Assembly: GCA_010672165.1 (NCBI GenBank)
Contig: JAAHHN010000010.1
Coordinates: 1 to 60,755, forward strand
Origin: Spirulina sp. SIO3F2
GTDB taxonomy: Bacteria; Cyanobacteriota; Cyanobacteriia; Cyanobacteriales; Spirulinaceae
Direction: 5' to 3'
DNA: 60,755 nt
Shown here: piece by piece, positions 7,532 through 15,630 of the stretch
Layout of the letters: every line of letters begins with the position of its first letter
Numbering within the stretch: position 1 is the first letter of the stretch
Notes under the pieces: generated by a model
What the model was told of the DNA's origin: nothing
The model's input: only the letters and a program-made list of their open reading frames with translations
The model's database searches: none
Made by a program: the position numbers and the translations under genes

Positions 7532-8914
7532 TTACAATTGCGTTTTTATTTTATCAAAAATCCAATCAGGAATTGAATGCTCATCACAATAGACATGATT
7601 GTATTTCTGCTCAAGCTGCTGCCAATCAATTGTGCGATCGCTCAATACTTCTTGCTCAAACATTGTTAATGCTGTGCCCGAGAGTCCCTTTTCTAAACAA
7701 GCTTTCATCGCAAGGCGGCTTTCATCAATTTCCCCAATACATTCAAAGGGCGTATGCTCGGCCAGCCCAATCATTTCTCGAAAAGTCGGGAGTAAGACCG
7801 GATCATCGAACAGATTTGAGCCAAAGACTGAATTAACTAAATTGGGATCAAAAACCGACATCAAGCCCAGCCAAACATAAGCACATTTCGGACATTGCTT
7901 GCACCAAGGTTTCTGAATATTACAGGAATGAATCTGAGGTAAGAATTCAGGATAGTTGGTGAGGTTCCGGAAAATACGAAAGTCATAGATAGGCTGAAGC
8001 ACACTGAAATACGTGAAATTGGTGAGTAAATGGGTTTGGATAAATTGATTCAGGGCCTGTTCGGCTGCATAGCCTTTACCCCATTGATGATTAACCTCTT
8101 GACCCAGCTTCTCCCAAACCAAGTTACCCGTATTGGCACTTTTCTCATGGGCCAAACTCAGATAGGGGTAGCCTTGACTTAGCATAATAGGTAAGGCTTC
8201 AAAAATAGAAACAGGGGTTTCAGGGGCAGTAATGCCTGAGTTGTCTGGAAAGTAAAGCTCAAAAAAAGGAAAATCCATAAAATCATCGTAGATTGAGATT
8301 TTATGCTGTTCGACAGGATTGGTTTTCTGAACCACTTTGCTGATCAAGTCATGTTGAAAATCAGCTTTGCCGTAGACGCTATGGGAATATTGCATGGCAG
8401 CAAAGGGAATCTCTGCCACCTCTAACATTTTCAGCGCCAAGGCACTATCTTTACCACCACCACAGGCGGCTAAGACGGTGGGGCGATCGCTGCGTTGGAT
8501 CTCAACTGCCTGACTGCTCCCTAATATTCCCTCAGGATAAATAACCTCTGGCCCACGGTAATCCACCACATCATTCTCATACCAATGTTGGGCAAATACC
8601 CCTTGATAGATTTGGGCAAATAAGTCTAATGCTGGCTGCGATAAGTTCTTAGCAATTAAACTGACATCATAAGTCTCTGGAAAAAGTGAGCATAACTTCA
8701 TACCTTCAAATAAGGCAATATAGGCGGCAATTCGCTCAATGATTTCAGGAGAATATTGAGTGGCTAAATTCTCCAAAGAAATATCATGATAATAAACTTT
8801 AGTCGAGAAACTGAAACGATCGACTTGATAGCCAATTTCGAGATGATGGGAGTGAATCGCTAAGTGTTGTATCTTGACTGCTTTTACACAAGTTGTTCTG
8901 GAACGGTTATTCAT
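7532..8914 (-). CDS. MurL-like ATP-pyrophosphatase/epimerase family protein
   Basis: A 460-residue adenine-nucleotide alpha-hydrolase-type enzyme with the PP-loop motif GGGKDS at 152-157. Further landmarks are HEKSANTGNLVWEK and VNHQWGK near 256-280, a cysteine cluster (Cys331, Cys338, Cys341, Cys344 in CNIQKPWCKQCPKC), then FGSNLFDD and PFECIGEIDESR. This order matches what I recall of MurL, which epimerises the terminal L-Glu of UDP-MurNAc-L-Ala-L-Glu to D-Glu using ATP. Cyanobacteria normally have MurI, so either this is an alternative D-glutamate route or a relative acting on another carboxylate. It is first gene of the run with DUF427 and egtD. Confidence 0.7.
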   Translation of the reverse strand: MNNRSRTTCVKAVKIQHLAIHSHHLEIGYQVDRFSFSTKVYYHDISLENLATQYSPEIIERIAAYIALFEGMKLCSLFPETYDVSLIAKNLSQPALDLFAQIYQGVFAQHWYENDVVDYRGPEVIYPEGILGSSQAVEIQRSDRPTVLAACGGGKDSALALKMLEVAEIPFAAMQYSHSVYGKADFQHDLISKVVQKTNPVEQHKISIYDDFMDFPFFELYFPDNSGITAPETPVSIFEALPIMLSQGYPYLSLAHEKSANTGNLVWEKLGQEVNHQWGKGYAAEQALNQFIQTHLLTNFTYFSVLQPIYDFRIFRNLTNYPEFLPQIHSCNIQKPWCKQCPKCAYVWLGLMSVFDPNLVNSVFGSNLFDDPVLLPTFREMIGLAEHTPFECIGEIDESRLAMKACLEKGLSGTALTMFEQEVLSDRTIDWQQLEQKYNHVYCDEHSIPDWIFDKIKTQL

Positions 8915-9074
8915 TGTCTATTGTTGATAGTTTCGTAATGCTCTACACCTTACGCCTCTTTCAAACCTTACAATAGTTTTCAGGACTGCGATCGCCCTCT
9001 ATTTTGCACATACTCCACCCCCACCATTTGCTTTTATACTAAAAGTAGATAATCCGTCCGTCGTTGAAGTTGTA

Positions 9075-9455
9075 ATGAAGACCCGAACCCGCTCTCAAAC
9101 CAAAGTGTTGCAACTGTTGCAACGACTTGAACCAGGGGTTTCTGCGCAAGAGTTGCATTCAACCTTACGGCAAGTAGGTCAAAACATTGGACTCGCCACC
9201 GTCTATCGGGCCTTAGATGCGCTGAAACTCGAAGGCTTGGTGCAGGTGCGCACCCTCACTAACGGCGAAGCGGTTTACTCGCCTGTGCAACAAGACCAAC
9301 ATCACCTCACCTGCCTCAACTGCGATCGCTCCATCCCGATCGCTGAATGTCCTGTCCACGAGCTAGAGCACAAGCTGCAAGATTCTCATCAGTTCAAAGT
9401 TTTCTATCATACGCTGGAGTTTTTTGGACTGTGTGATCAATGTCAGGACGGGTGA
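9075..9455 (+). CDS. Fur family regulator, Zur (FurB)-like
   Basis: A 126-residue metal-dependent repressor. The N-terminal winged helix includes the recognition segment GLATVYRALDALKLEGLVQ. The dimerisation half has two structural zinc CxxC pairs, Cys80/Cys83 and Cys120/Cys123, plus HH at 76-77 and Cys92-x-x-His95. The ending FYHTLEFFGLCDQC resembles cyanobacterial Zur (FurB) more than FurA, which lacks this pattern, or PerR. It is divergent from the MurL-like gene (161 bp apart). Paralogue assignment rests on remembered sequence similarity. Confidence 0.82.
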   Translation: MKTRTRSQTKVLQLLQRLEPGVSAQELHSTLRQVGQNIGLATVYRALDALKLEGLVQVRTLTNGEAVYSPVQQDQHHLTCLNCDRSIPIAECPVHELEHKLQDSHQFKVFYHTLEFFGLCDQCQDG

Positions 9456-9478
9456 GGTTTGAATTCGGAATGCGGAAG

Positions 9479-12220
9479 TCAGAATTTTGAATTTAACCAA
9501 TAGGTGCGCATCTGACCTTTGCCTTTTACGTCTACCCAGCCCCGCTCTGTGAAGGCATAATCACTATTTTGCAATGCTTGGTAAACTGCTTCGGTGACTT
9601 GAATGCGACCGGGTTCTCCAGTGGTTTCCATGCGGGAGGCAATATTGACCGTATCCCCCCAGAGATCATAACTAAATTTTTTGAGACCAATCACACCGGC
9701 CACCACTGGTCCTGTATGGATGCCGAGCCGAATCTGACATGTGACCGCAGTTGGGGTTTGAATCTGAGGGATAACCGCTTGCATAGCCAGAGCCATCTGG
9801 GCGATCGCTACCACCTGATCCGGACGGGGTGTGGGCAAACCGGCAGCAACCATATAAGCATCCCCAATGGTTTTGATCTTTTCCAGACCATATTGATCCG
9901 CGAGGCGATCGAATGCGGAGAAGATATCGTTGAGCAGCGTCACCAATTCAATCGGCGGTAGCGTGGCGCACAGTGAGGTAAAGCCAACAATATCTGCGAA
10001 CAAAATGGTGACTTGGTCATAATGTTGCGCTAAGAGATTTCGCTGGCTGGGGGAGAGGTTTTGGGTCTGCTGGTGTTTGAGTTGCTGGGCGATCGCTTGG
10101 GGCAGAATATTTAACAACAATTGCTCAGATTTTGCCTGCTCCGCTTTGAGCGCTTCTGTGGCCTGCTTACGTTGGGTAATGTCTTCGAGCACACCAATGA
10201 GCCCAATCACTTCGCCCGCCTCATCGTGGAGGGGGATTTTCGTCACATCCAGCCAGACCACCGCTTCCGCATCTTGGGATTTGTGCTTAATATCAAGCTG
10301 ATGCAGGATGGGTTGGTCATTTTGCATCACATAGGCATCCTCCGCTCGATAGCGCTCGGCCGCCTCTGAACTCACCAGCTCATAGTCCGTTTTGCCGATC
10401 ACTTGCTCAGGAGAATCCAGACCGGAGGCGATCGCCCAATTGCGGTTGCAGCCAACGAACACAGATTGGGTATCTTTCCAAAACACTTGCTGAGGGATAT
10501 TGTTCAAAATCAACCAGAGATACTGTTTCTGCTGTTGGAGTTCGGCTTCAACGGCCTTGAGGGCGGTGATGTCATGGGTCATAAAGACCAAACACAGTTG
10601 ACCTTTAATCGCAATGGTTTCGGCGGCCAGTTTCGCCCAGCGCAGCTTGCCCGTGGCATTGGTAAACGTAACCAGTTGGTTGCTGAGAGAACCTTGAGCA
10701 TGGGCAACTTCGACAATCTCGTCTGTTTGACCTGGAATGCGCCACAGATCCAGCTCAGTCAAGGTGCGGTCAATAACATCGGTTGCGGTATAGCCGGTTG
10801 CCGCCAAAAAACTGTCGTTCACTTCCAGAATTCGCCCCGTCTCAAAGGCACAGATGGCGATCGCATCAGGGCTGGCCTGAAAGACCTTGGTAAACCGTTC
10901 TTCTGAAAGTTGTAGGGCGGCGGCACGCCGTTGGGCGCTCTCTGCTAAGGTTTGGTGTGTGGCTGCCCAATTGGCAAAAGCATCCTGAAGTTGCGTCCGC
11001 ATGCGACCAAAGGCCCGGCTTAAGCGGTCTAGCTCACGAATTTTCCCTTCGGGTAGCGTCGCCTCAAAATCTCCTGTGGCAATAGCTTGAGAGGCTTGTA
11101 CCAAGCGCCCCAGCGGTTGCACCAGCAGGCTAGTCATGACAATGCCAAACCCTGCTGAAACCAGTAAAGCGATCGTGCAAACGACCACTGTGGTTCGACG
11201 GTTGCGATCGAACGCTGCCTGAAAATCCCGCTGGGGAATCATAATCCCTAAGCGCCAGTCAATACCATGATGACTATCAATCGTCGTGAGATAGAAAAAA
11301 TAGCGCTGCCCTTGCTTATCTTGAATTACCTTTTGGTACCCCGGACGAATCTGCCCCATCTGAGCTGAATTAGCCCAATGTGTCGCCACCGCTTGGAGCA
11401 CTGGATCTTGGCTCTGGGGTAAGGTGCGACGGGCTTGCTCCCCCGTTGCAGTGGAATGCACCATTGACTCGGCGACAGAACTGGCGATCAATGTGCCATC
11501 ACTCTCCATAATGAAGGCTGTCCCCGTCTGGCCAATCTCTAAACTGGCCAAAAATTCACTCAACTGACTCAGAGGTAAGTCGATCGCCATCACCCCTTGC
11601 AAGCGACCATCGGTCTGATAGATCGGTAGCGCTGGCGTAATCCCCAACACTGGCGGGTCAGCAAATAGATAGACCGCTGACCAAGTGAGTGACTCCATTT
11701 TCGTTGCTTTTTTGTACCAGGGTCGCTGACGGGGATCGTACAGTCCGGTACGGAGCCGTTCTTGGCGATCGCCTTGGTCATCAAGGCGAAAAATTTCCCA
11801 TTGGGGGGCGGTGGCTGGGGTGCGCAGTGCCAAGGTCGGTTCAGCTCCCATTTCCACTTGCAGAAAATCCCCATTAGCTGCGCCATAGTAGAGTGTTGTT
11901 ACGGAAGTACTCAGTTGGCTTTGTTGCCAGAAATATTGTTGAAGCTGCTCAAAGTTTTCAAGATCGAGGCTGCCAGTTTGCACCGCGACCTGATTCACTT
12001 GCAACATCAACTCTGAAGTGTCTAAATAATGTTGCACATGCTTCGTAATCTGTTCACTGGTTTGGGCACTGAGCTGCCCAGCTAAATCTTGTACGAGCTG
12101 TTGGCCATTGCGGAGGGATAAAGCCCCCGTCAACCCTACCGCTGCCAAAATTTGCAAACTAAAGGGCACAATAAGCAGCGGTCGGAGGGGCAGCTTCGGA
12201 AGGTTTTGGAACACGTTCAC
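9479..12220 (-). CDS. Membrane adenylate cyclase with extracellular sensor, HAMP and two PAS domains
   Basis: A 913-residue class III nucleotidyl cyclase. Order: N-terminal membrane helix (about 17-37), periplasmic dCache-like sensor (about 40-340, with WYKKA and a second DGTLIASS lobe), second helix (about 343-365), HAMP, two PAS domains (about 445-560 and 570-690), a short coiled coil, then the cyclase domain. The metal site FADIVGFT, the base-selecting Lys in EKIKTIGDAY and Asp in YDLWGDTVNIASRM point to ATP rather than GTP. Start is GTG. A Crp-family regulator at 51694 with a cAMP-type phosphate cassette could be one receptor of the product. Confidence 0.9.
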   Translation of the reverse strand: MNVFQNLPKLPLRPLLIVPFSLQILAAVGLTGALSLRNGQQLVQDLAGQLSAQTSEQITKHVQHYLDTSELMLQVNQVAVQTGSLDLENFEQLQQYFWQQSQLSTSVTTLYYGAANGDFLQVEMGAEPTLALRTPATAPQWEIFRLDDQGDRQERLRTGLYDPRQRPWYKKATKMESLTWSAVYLFADPPVLGITPALPIYQTDGRLQGVMAIDLPLSQLSEFLASLEIGQTGTAFIMESDGTLIASSVAESMVHSTATGEQARRTLPQSQDPVLQAVATHWANSAQMGQIRPGYQKVIQDKQGQRYFFYLTTIDSHHGIDWRLGIMIPQRDFQAAFDRNRRTTVVVCTIALLVSAGFGIVMTSLLVQPLGRLVQASQAIATGDFEATLPEGKIRELDRLSRAFGRMRTQLQDAFANWAATHQTLAESAQRRAAALQLSEERFTKVFQASPDAIAICAFETGRILEVNDSFLAATGYTATDVIDRTLTELDLWRIPGQTDEIVEVAHAQGSLSNQLVTFTNATGKLRWAKLAAETIAIKGQLCLVFMTHDITALKAVEAELQQQKQYLWLILNNIPQQVFWKDTQSVFVGCNRNWAIASGLDSPEQVIGKTDYELVSSEAAERYRAEDAYVMQNDQPILHQLDIKHKSQDAEAVVWLDVTKIPLHDEAGEVIGLIGVLEDITQRKQATEALKAEQAKSEQLLLNILPQAIAQQLKHQQTQNLSPSQRNLLAQHYDQVTILFADIVGFTSLCATLPPIELVTLLNDIFSAFDRLADQYGLEKIKTIGDAYMVAAGLPTPRPDQVVAIAQMALAMQAVIPQIQTPTAVTCQIRLGIHTGPVVAGVIGLKKFSYDLWGDTVNIASRMETTGEPGRIQVTEAVYQALQNSDYAFTERGWVDVKGKGQMRTYWLNSKF

Positions 12221-12817
12221 TCAGAAAAAATCATGGAACAGAATAGCATGGTCAAAATCCACATAATGCCGATTTTGAGCACGCTATTGTCAGAGTATTT
12301 TTTTTGGATAGTACTGATTTGCGCTGCATAGTCTTGAGACTGATGAGGTTAGACCTTTCCCTTAATAGGGAGCTGAGTGGTACATTGTCTGTCTTGCCCG
12401 AGGCAAGGTGAAACCACTGCCAAAGACAATCAAATCCCACAACTCTTAACACTGTTCCTTCACGCAAGTTTATCGATAAACACGTTGGGGTTCTCCTTGA
12501 AAATAGTTATTCAAGACAGATGAAACGCCTGCGCTATAGCTATTCTCCCTCCATGATCCGTAGTATGGGCCTTTTGCTCGCGACTGATGAACCGCATTAG
12601 TTAGAGTATGTTCTCTGAAATACTCGTTAGATGATTCTGCCCCAACCTTAACCTCTAGACAGCCATTAACCCAACGGTTCCGGACAAGGTGTGAATTCAT
12701 AAGAAAAATATTAAGCTCACAAACGTTAAATTATTCAGCATAATCATCCGATTCCCAAGCCACAAACATTAGCATGAGAGCATTATTCATTTACTCTTGC
12801 TCACAGGCAGAATTTCT
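12221..12817. other. Intergenic region with one possible small gene
   Basis: Apart from the possible 76-residue gene at 12470-12700, no coding sequence is convincing. Short inverted repeats such as CTTGCC/GGCAAG near 12400 are present, but nothing matches a known ncRNA. Confidence 0.35.
12470..12700 (-). CDS. Possible small hypothetical protein
   Basis: A 76-residue frame rich in aromatic and polar residues, including GPYYGSWRENSY and NNYFQGEPQRVYR. It has no membrane segment or known motif and no clear ribosome binding site before the ATG. It occupies an otherwise empty 580-bp gap. I do not recognise it; it may be spurious. Confidence 0.3.
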   Translation of the reverse strand: MNSHLVRNRWVNGCLEVKVGAESSNEYFREHTLTNAVHQSRAKGPYYGSWRENSYSAGVSSVLNNYFQGEPQRVYR

Positions 12818-13282
12818 ATGGATGCATTGCAGCAAAAAGTAATAACGCTACATGAGAAAGTCGATGCACTCTACGGCTTGGTTGAGCACACCCACCAGAT
12901 GGTTTTGGCTTTGTTTATCCAATCCGAAAACGTGAAACCAGAACCGCTTCCTGATGTATCGCCTCCTCCAGCCATGCCGCCGATGGTTTCAGACATTCCA
13001 CCGGATGCAATCTCAGCCGCAGATCCGACCCTGACCCACAAGGACGTGCTGCCCGACGCGCCAGGCTGGGAGCAGCTCCCTGACTACAACACCAGCGAAC
13101 AATCCCTCTCTCCTGAGTTGCAAATTCGTCGTTTGACCGCACAAGTAACAGCGGCCTACAGTCGTATTGCCGCGCTGGAGGAGCAACTCCTCGCTCGACG
13201 AGGAAATGGTTCAGCAGAAACTGATTCGGTGATATCAGAGTCACGTTGGCCACGATCGCGCTTCTCGGACAAGCTGTCATGA
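12818..13282 (+). CDS. Small coiled-coil hypothetical protein
   Basis: A 154-residue protein with two predicted coiled coils: residues 1-35 (MDALQQKVITLHEKVDALYG...) and about 105-140 (PELQIRRLTAQVTAAYSRIAALEEQLLARR). A Pro/Asp-rich linker joins them. No catalytic motif, signal peptide or membrane helix. The ATG at 12818 is preferred over the TTG at 12797. It converges with the HPr-kinase-like gene 20 bp away on the opposite strand. Function unknown; the shape suits a dimeric or scaffolding protein. Confidence 0.6.
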   Translation: MDALQQKVITLHEKVDALYGLVEHTHQMVLALFIQSENVKPEPLPDVSPPPAMPPMVSDIPPDAISAADPTLTHKDVLPDAPGWEQLPDYNTSEQSLSPELQIRRLTAQVTAAYSRIAALEEQLLARRGNGSAETDSVISESRWPRSRFSDKLS

Positions 13283-13302
13283 GGCATCTGTGCGGCAACC
13301 GT

Positions 13303-14235
13303 CTAGAGGCATTGCAATAATTCTGCGAAGTGGTGAGGCTCTCGGGTAACGTGAAGCTGATAACCAGGAATACAATTCACCAAACGTCCAAGAATCTCGA
13401 ATTCTTGACGACGGAGCTGGCGATCGAGAAGATAATTCACTGATGTGTTGGCAATAATTGAGCGCCAGGCTGCTTGGGCTGAGAGGGGAGAGCAATAAGA
13501 CTGGGAATTGGGCGATCGCGTTCCTAAGCAGTAAATTCGGCTCAAGGGCTCAGGTGCTGCGGCAAAGCTGAGACTGGATTGACGCAAGTCAAGGTATTGC
13601 TTATTCCAAGTGGGATGCTCTGGGACCCAACGGGGTAGGGCTTGGGGATCGCCATATAAGAGTTCGGTGCTCATCGGCCAAAGCCGCAGCCGAGGATACC
13701 CAGGCATGACATTAAACTGCCCTGCCTGTTCTTGGAGTACCACCACATCATCGGTGAGCACTGGATAACCCTGCTGGGCCAAAATTGCTGCGGTTGTGGA
13801 TTTACCCGCCCCCGCCGGGCCCAAAAACGCAACAGTCCCTTGAGGTAGACAAACCGCACTGGCATGGAGACAAACCTGACCCAATAGACGCACCATAAAG
13901 GCAAACACAGGGCCGAGTAGATAGGTCAGGGCATCTTCTAGGGTGGTATGCGTGGGCCAAGTCGCCCAAATTCGTGCAGGCTGCCGTTGAAGCCAAAATT
14001 GACAATCATCTTGGTAGCGAAACCAGAAGAGCTGCTCTTGGGGCCAATGCCAAACCTGAAGATGATTGTGGGGGCTGGTATACCAGCATTGACTTGGCGT
14101 GGGAGTTAAATCCCAAATAGTTTGCCCCAGCAGAATTTCAATGTCTACAGGAGCATCGAGTTCTGTCTGGGGCGTCAATGCAGCGATCGCCTGATTAGAC
14201 TCAACCTCATAGCCATACAGGCGATAGCGCGGCAT
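13303..14235 (-). CDS. HPr kinase-like (HprK-related) protein, lasso-cluster type
   Basis: A 310-residue P-loop kinase related to HPr kinase/phosphorylase. Visible are LHASAV (122-128), Walker A GPAGAGKSTT (139-148) and the acidic LTDDVVVL (160-167). The N-terminal 110 residues are not the bacterial HprK N-domain. Short HprK-like kinases of this kind are known in lasso-peptide clusters, where some phosphorylate the precursor peptide. The gene starts 4 bp after the stop of a lasso-like precursor at 14240, implying translational coupling. No HPr/PTS gene is nearby. Peptide phosphorylation is an inference from this context. Confidence 0.8.
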   Translation of the reverse strand: MPRYRLYGYEVESNQAIAALTPQTELDAPVDIEILLGQTIWDLTPTPSQCWYTSPHNHLQVWHWPQEQLFWFRYQDDCQFWLQRQPARIWATWPTHTTLEDALTYLLGPVFAFMVRLLGQVCLHASAVCLPQGTVAFLGPAGAGKSTTAAILAQQGYPVLTDDVVVLQEQAGQFNVMPGYPRLRLWPMSTELLYGDPQALPRWVPEHPTWNKQYLDLRQSSLSFAAAPEPLSRIYCLGTRSPNSQSYCSPLSAQAAWRSIIANTSVNYLLDRQLRRQEFEILGRLVNCIPGYQLHVTREPHHFAELLQCL

Positions 14236-14239
14236 CGCC

Positions 14240-14392
14240 TTAAGCCGTGCGGTTGGGGGTGGAGGTCAGACCGGCACCGTCCAAATCACCAGAGCCGGGG
14301 GAAGCTTGGGTCAGGGTGTTGATTGTCCCATACTGCCGCAGTTGGGGCGCATGATAGGTTTGTTTGGGGGTGGATTGCGCAGGAATCGTCAT
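14240..14392 (-). CDS. Lasso-peptide-like RiPP precursor
   Basis: Fifty residues from the ATG at 14392; a TTG- or ATG-initiated longer frame to 14440 adds 16 residues of unlikely sequence. The leader carries YHAPQLRQYGTINTLT, matching the YxxPxLxxxGxxxxLT motif read by lasso RRE proteins. A Thr lies two residues before a likely cleavage after Gln, giving the core ASPGSGDLDGAGLTSTPNRTA minus nothing at its end. Asp7 or Asp9 of that core is at the spacing for macrolactam closure with Ala1. The cyclase, RRE and B2 peptidase genes are not in this window. The HprK-like kinase gene follows directly. Confidence 0.65.
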   Translation of the reverse strand: MTIPAQSTPKQTYHAPQLRQYGTINTLTQASPGSGDLDGAGLTSTPNRTA

Positions 14393-14521
14393 GGTGAGGG
14401 AGAGGATAATGGGTGGATAGTTGTGATTTCTTGATAACAAATCTTGTGGCTCAACGGAAACCCACAGTGCGGTAAGGTGACAATACTAACGATGAGCCAT
14501 AAGCATTCAGGTTAAGGATTG

Positions 14522-15103
14522 ATGGTTAAAACCGCTTCAACCATGTTACCGCTGGGAACAGTTGCACCTGACTTTTCCCTACCCGATGTCAGTACCTCTA
14601 CCCCAATCCGTTTAGCCACTTTTTCGGACAAAACGGCCCTGCTGGTGATTTTTTTCTGTCAGCATTGCCCGTTTGTGAAGCATGTGGAACAACAGTTGGC
14701 CCAAATTGGCCGAGATTATCAAGACCAGAGCTTGGGAATCGTGGCGATTAGCGCCAATGACATCATCAGCCATCCCACTGACGACCCGGCTCATCTTCAG
14801 GCCATGAGCGATCGCCTCGGATTTGCATTTCCCGTCTGTTACGACGCCACCCAGGCTGTGGCCAAAGCCTATACTGCCGCCTGCACTCCGGATTTTTTCT
14901 TGTTTGATGGCGATCGCCATTTGGTCTATCGGGGTCAACTCGATGACAGCCGTCCAGGCAACAATAAACCCGTTACAGGGGCAGATCTGCGACAGGCAAT
15001 TGACCAGGTGCTGCGGGGTGAAGCGGTCAGTCCAGACCAAAAACCCAGTATTGGTTGCAATATCAAATGGACACCCGGTAACGAACCGGATTATTTTGGT
15101 TAA
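14522..15103 (+). CDS. Thioredoxin-fold redoxin (AhpC/TSA family)
   Basis: A 193-residue cytosolic thioredoxin-fold protein. It begins with the redoxin pattern GTVAPDFSLPDV, and the active-site region is FFCQHCPFVKHVE (Cys46, Cys49; CxxC). Later TAACTPDFFLFDGDRHLVYRGQLDDSRP is typical of the cyanobacterial family often annotated as thioredoxin family protein. The family is likely a thiol-disulfide reductase or peroxidase; its partner is unknown. ATG at 14522 is preferred to the TTG immediately before it. It is divergent from the lasso-like gene and 17 bp upstream of ccmS on the same strand. Confidence 0.85.
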   Translation: MVKTASTMLPLGTVAPDFSLPDVSTSTPIRLATFSDKTALLVIFFCQHCPFVKHVEQQLAQIGRDYQDQSLGIVAISANDIISHPTDDPAHLQAMSDRLGFAFPVCYDATQAVAKAYTAACTPDFFLFDGDRHLVYRGQLDDSRPGNNKPVTGADLRQAIDQVLRGEAVSPDQKPSIGCNIKWTPGNEPDYFG

Positions 15104-15120
15104 TTTATTGATTTGCACCC

Positions 15121-15552
15121 ATGTTTAGCTCCCCGCTCCCCCAACCCAGCTCTGCCGCCGACGAAGTTTGGAAAGCCCGCATCGATCAGTTTGCCCAGGC
15201 CCATCAACAGGAATTGGCAGCCCTCGCTTGGGGCATGTATCAGCAAGACCCCGACTCCACCAATACCCTCGGCATTGATATCAAATCCCCGCCCCGTTTT
15301 GTTACCTGTGGCCGGGACGCCCTCGATCGCCTCAATCAGGACGTAGGGTTGCACCTTCAGGAGATGCTCGGGATTCGAGACAATTACAACCCTGAAACCG
15401 AGGTGTTGTTACTGGTAATTGGTGAGGGCCAGCTCAAGCTGATTTATTTTGAACCCGAGCAGCCCCCCGCTGATTGTTTTGCGCAACTGGGTCTGACAGT
15501 GGCGGAATTGATGGATCAGCTTGAGGCGGACTTGCAGCAGCGCTTTGCTTGA
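15121..15552 (+). CDS. ccmS: Probable beta-carboxysome assembly chaperone CcmS
   Basis: A 143-residue protein. The run HQQELAALAWGMYQQ, TLGIDIKSPPRFVTC, LQEMLGIRDNYNPETEV and GEGQLKLIYFEPEQPPADCF resembles the cyanobacterial family named CcmS, which interacts with the shell protein CcmK1 during beta-carboxysome assembly in Synechocystis. No signal peptide or membrane segment. Identification is from memory of the family. The last 22 codons are duplicated at 17002-17070 between the two cargo genes, so this gene marks the left boundary of a tandem duplication. Confidence 0.65.
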   Translation: MFSSPLPQPSSAADEVWKARIDQFAQAHQQELAALAWGMYQQDPDSTNTLGIDIKSPPRFVTCGRDALDRLNQDVGLHLQEMLGIRDNYNPETEVLLLVIGEGQLKLIYFEPEQPPADCFAQLGLTVAELMDQLEADLQQRFA

Positions 15553-15572
15553 TAGACCTGAAACGGCTTTCC

Positions 15573-15600
15573 GAGATCTTTACTTGTGGTCATTACTGTG
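15573..15600 (+). promoter_or_regulatory. Shared upstream motif, copy 1
   Basis: GAGATCTTTACTTGTGGTCA followed by TTACTGT, ending 31 bp before the ATG of the RGS-like cargo gene. Related blocks precede the second cargo gene (17091) and the AAA+ gene (20770). Could be a promoter or operator. Confidence 0.4.
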
Positions 15601-15630
15601 GCGTTTACCACAGTTTCAATCGCTGTCATT

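Noticed and set aside
12252-12467. 71-residue minus-strand frame downstream of the possible 76-residue gene
   Set aside because: No ribosome binding site or motif; treated as noncoding.
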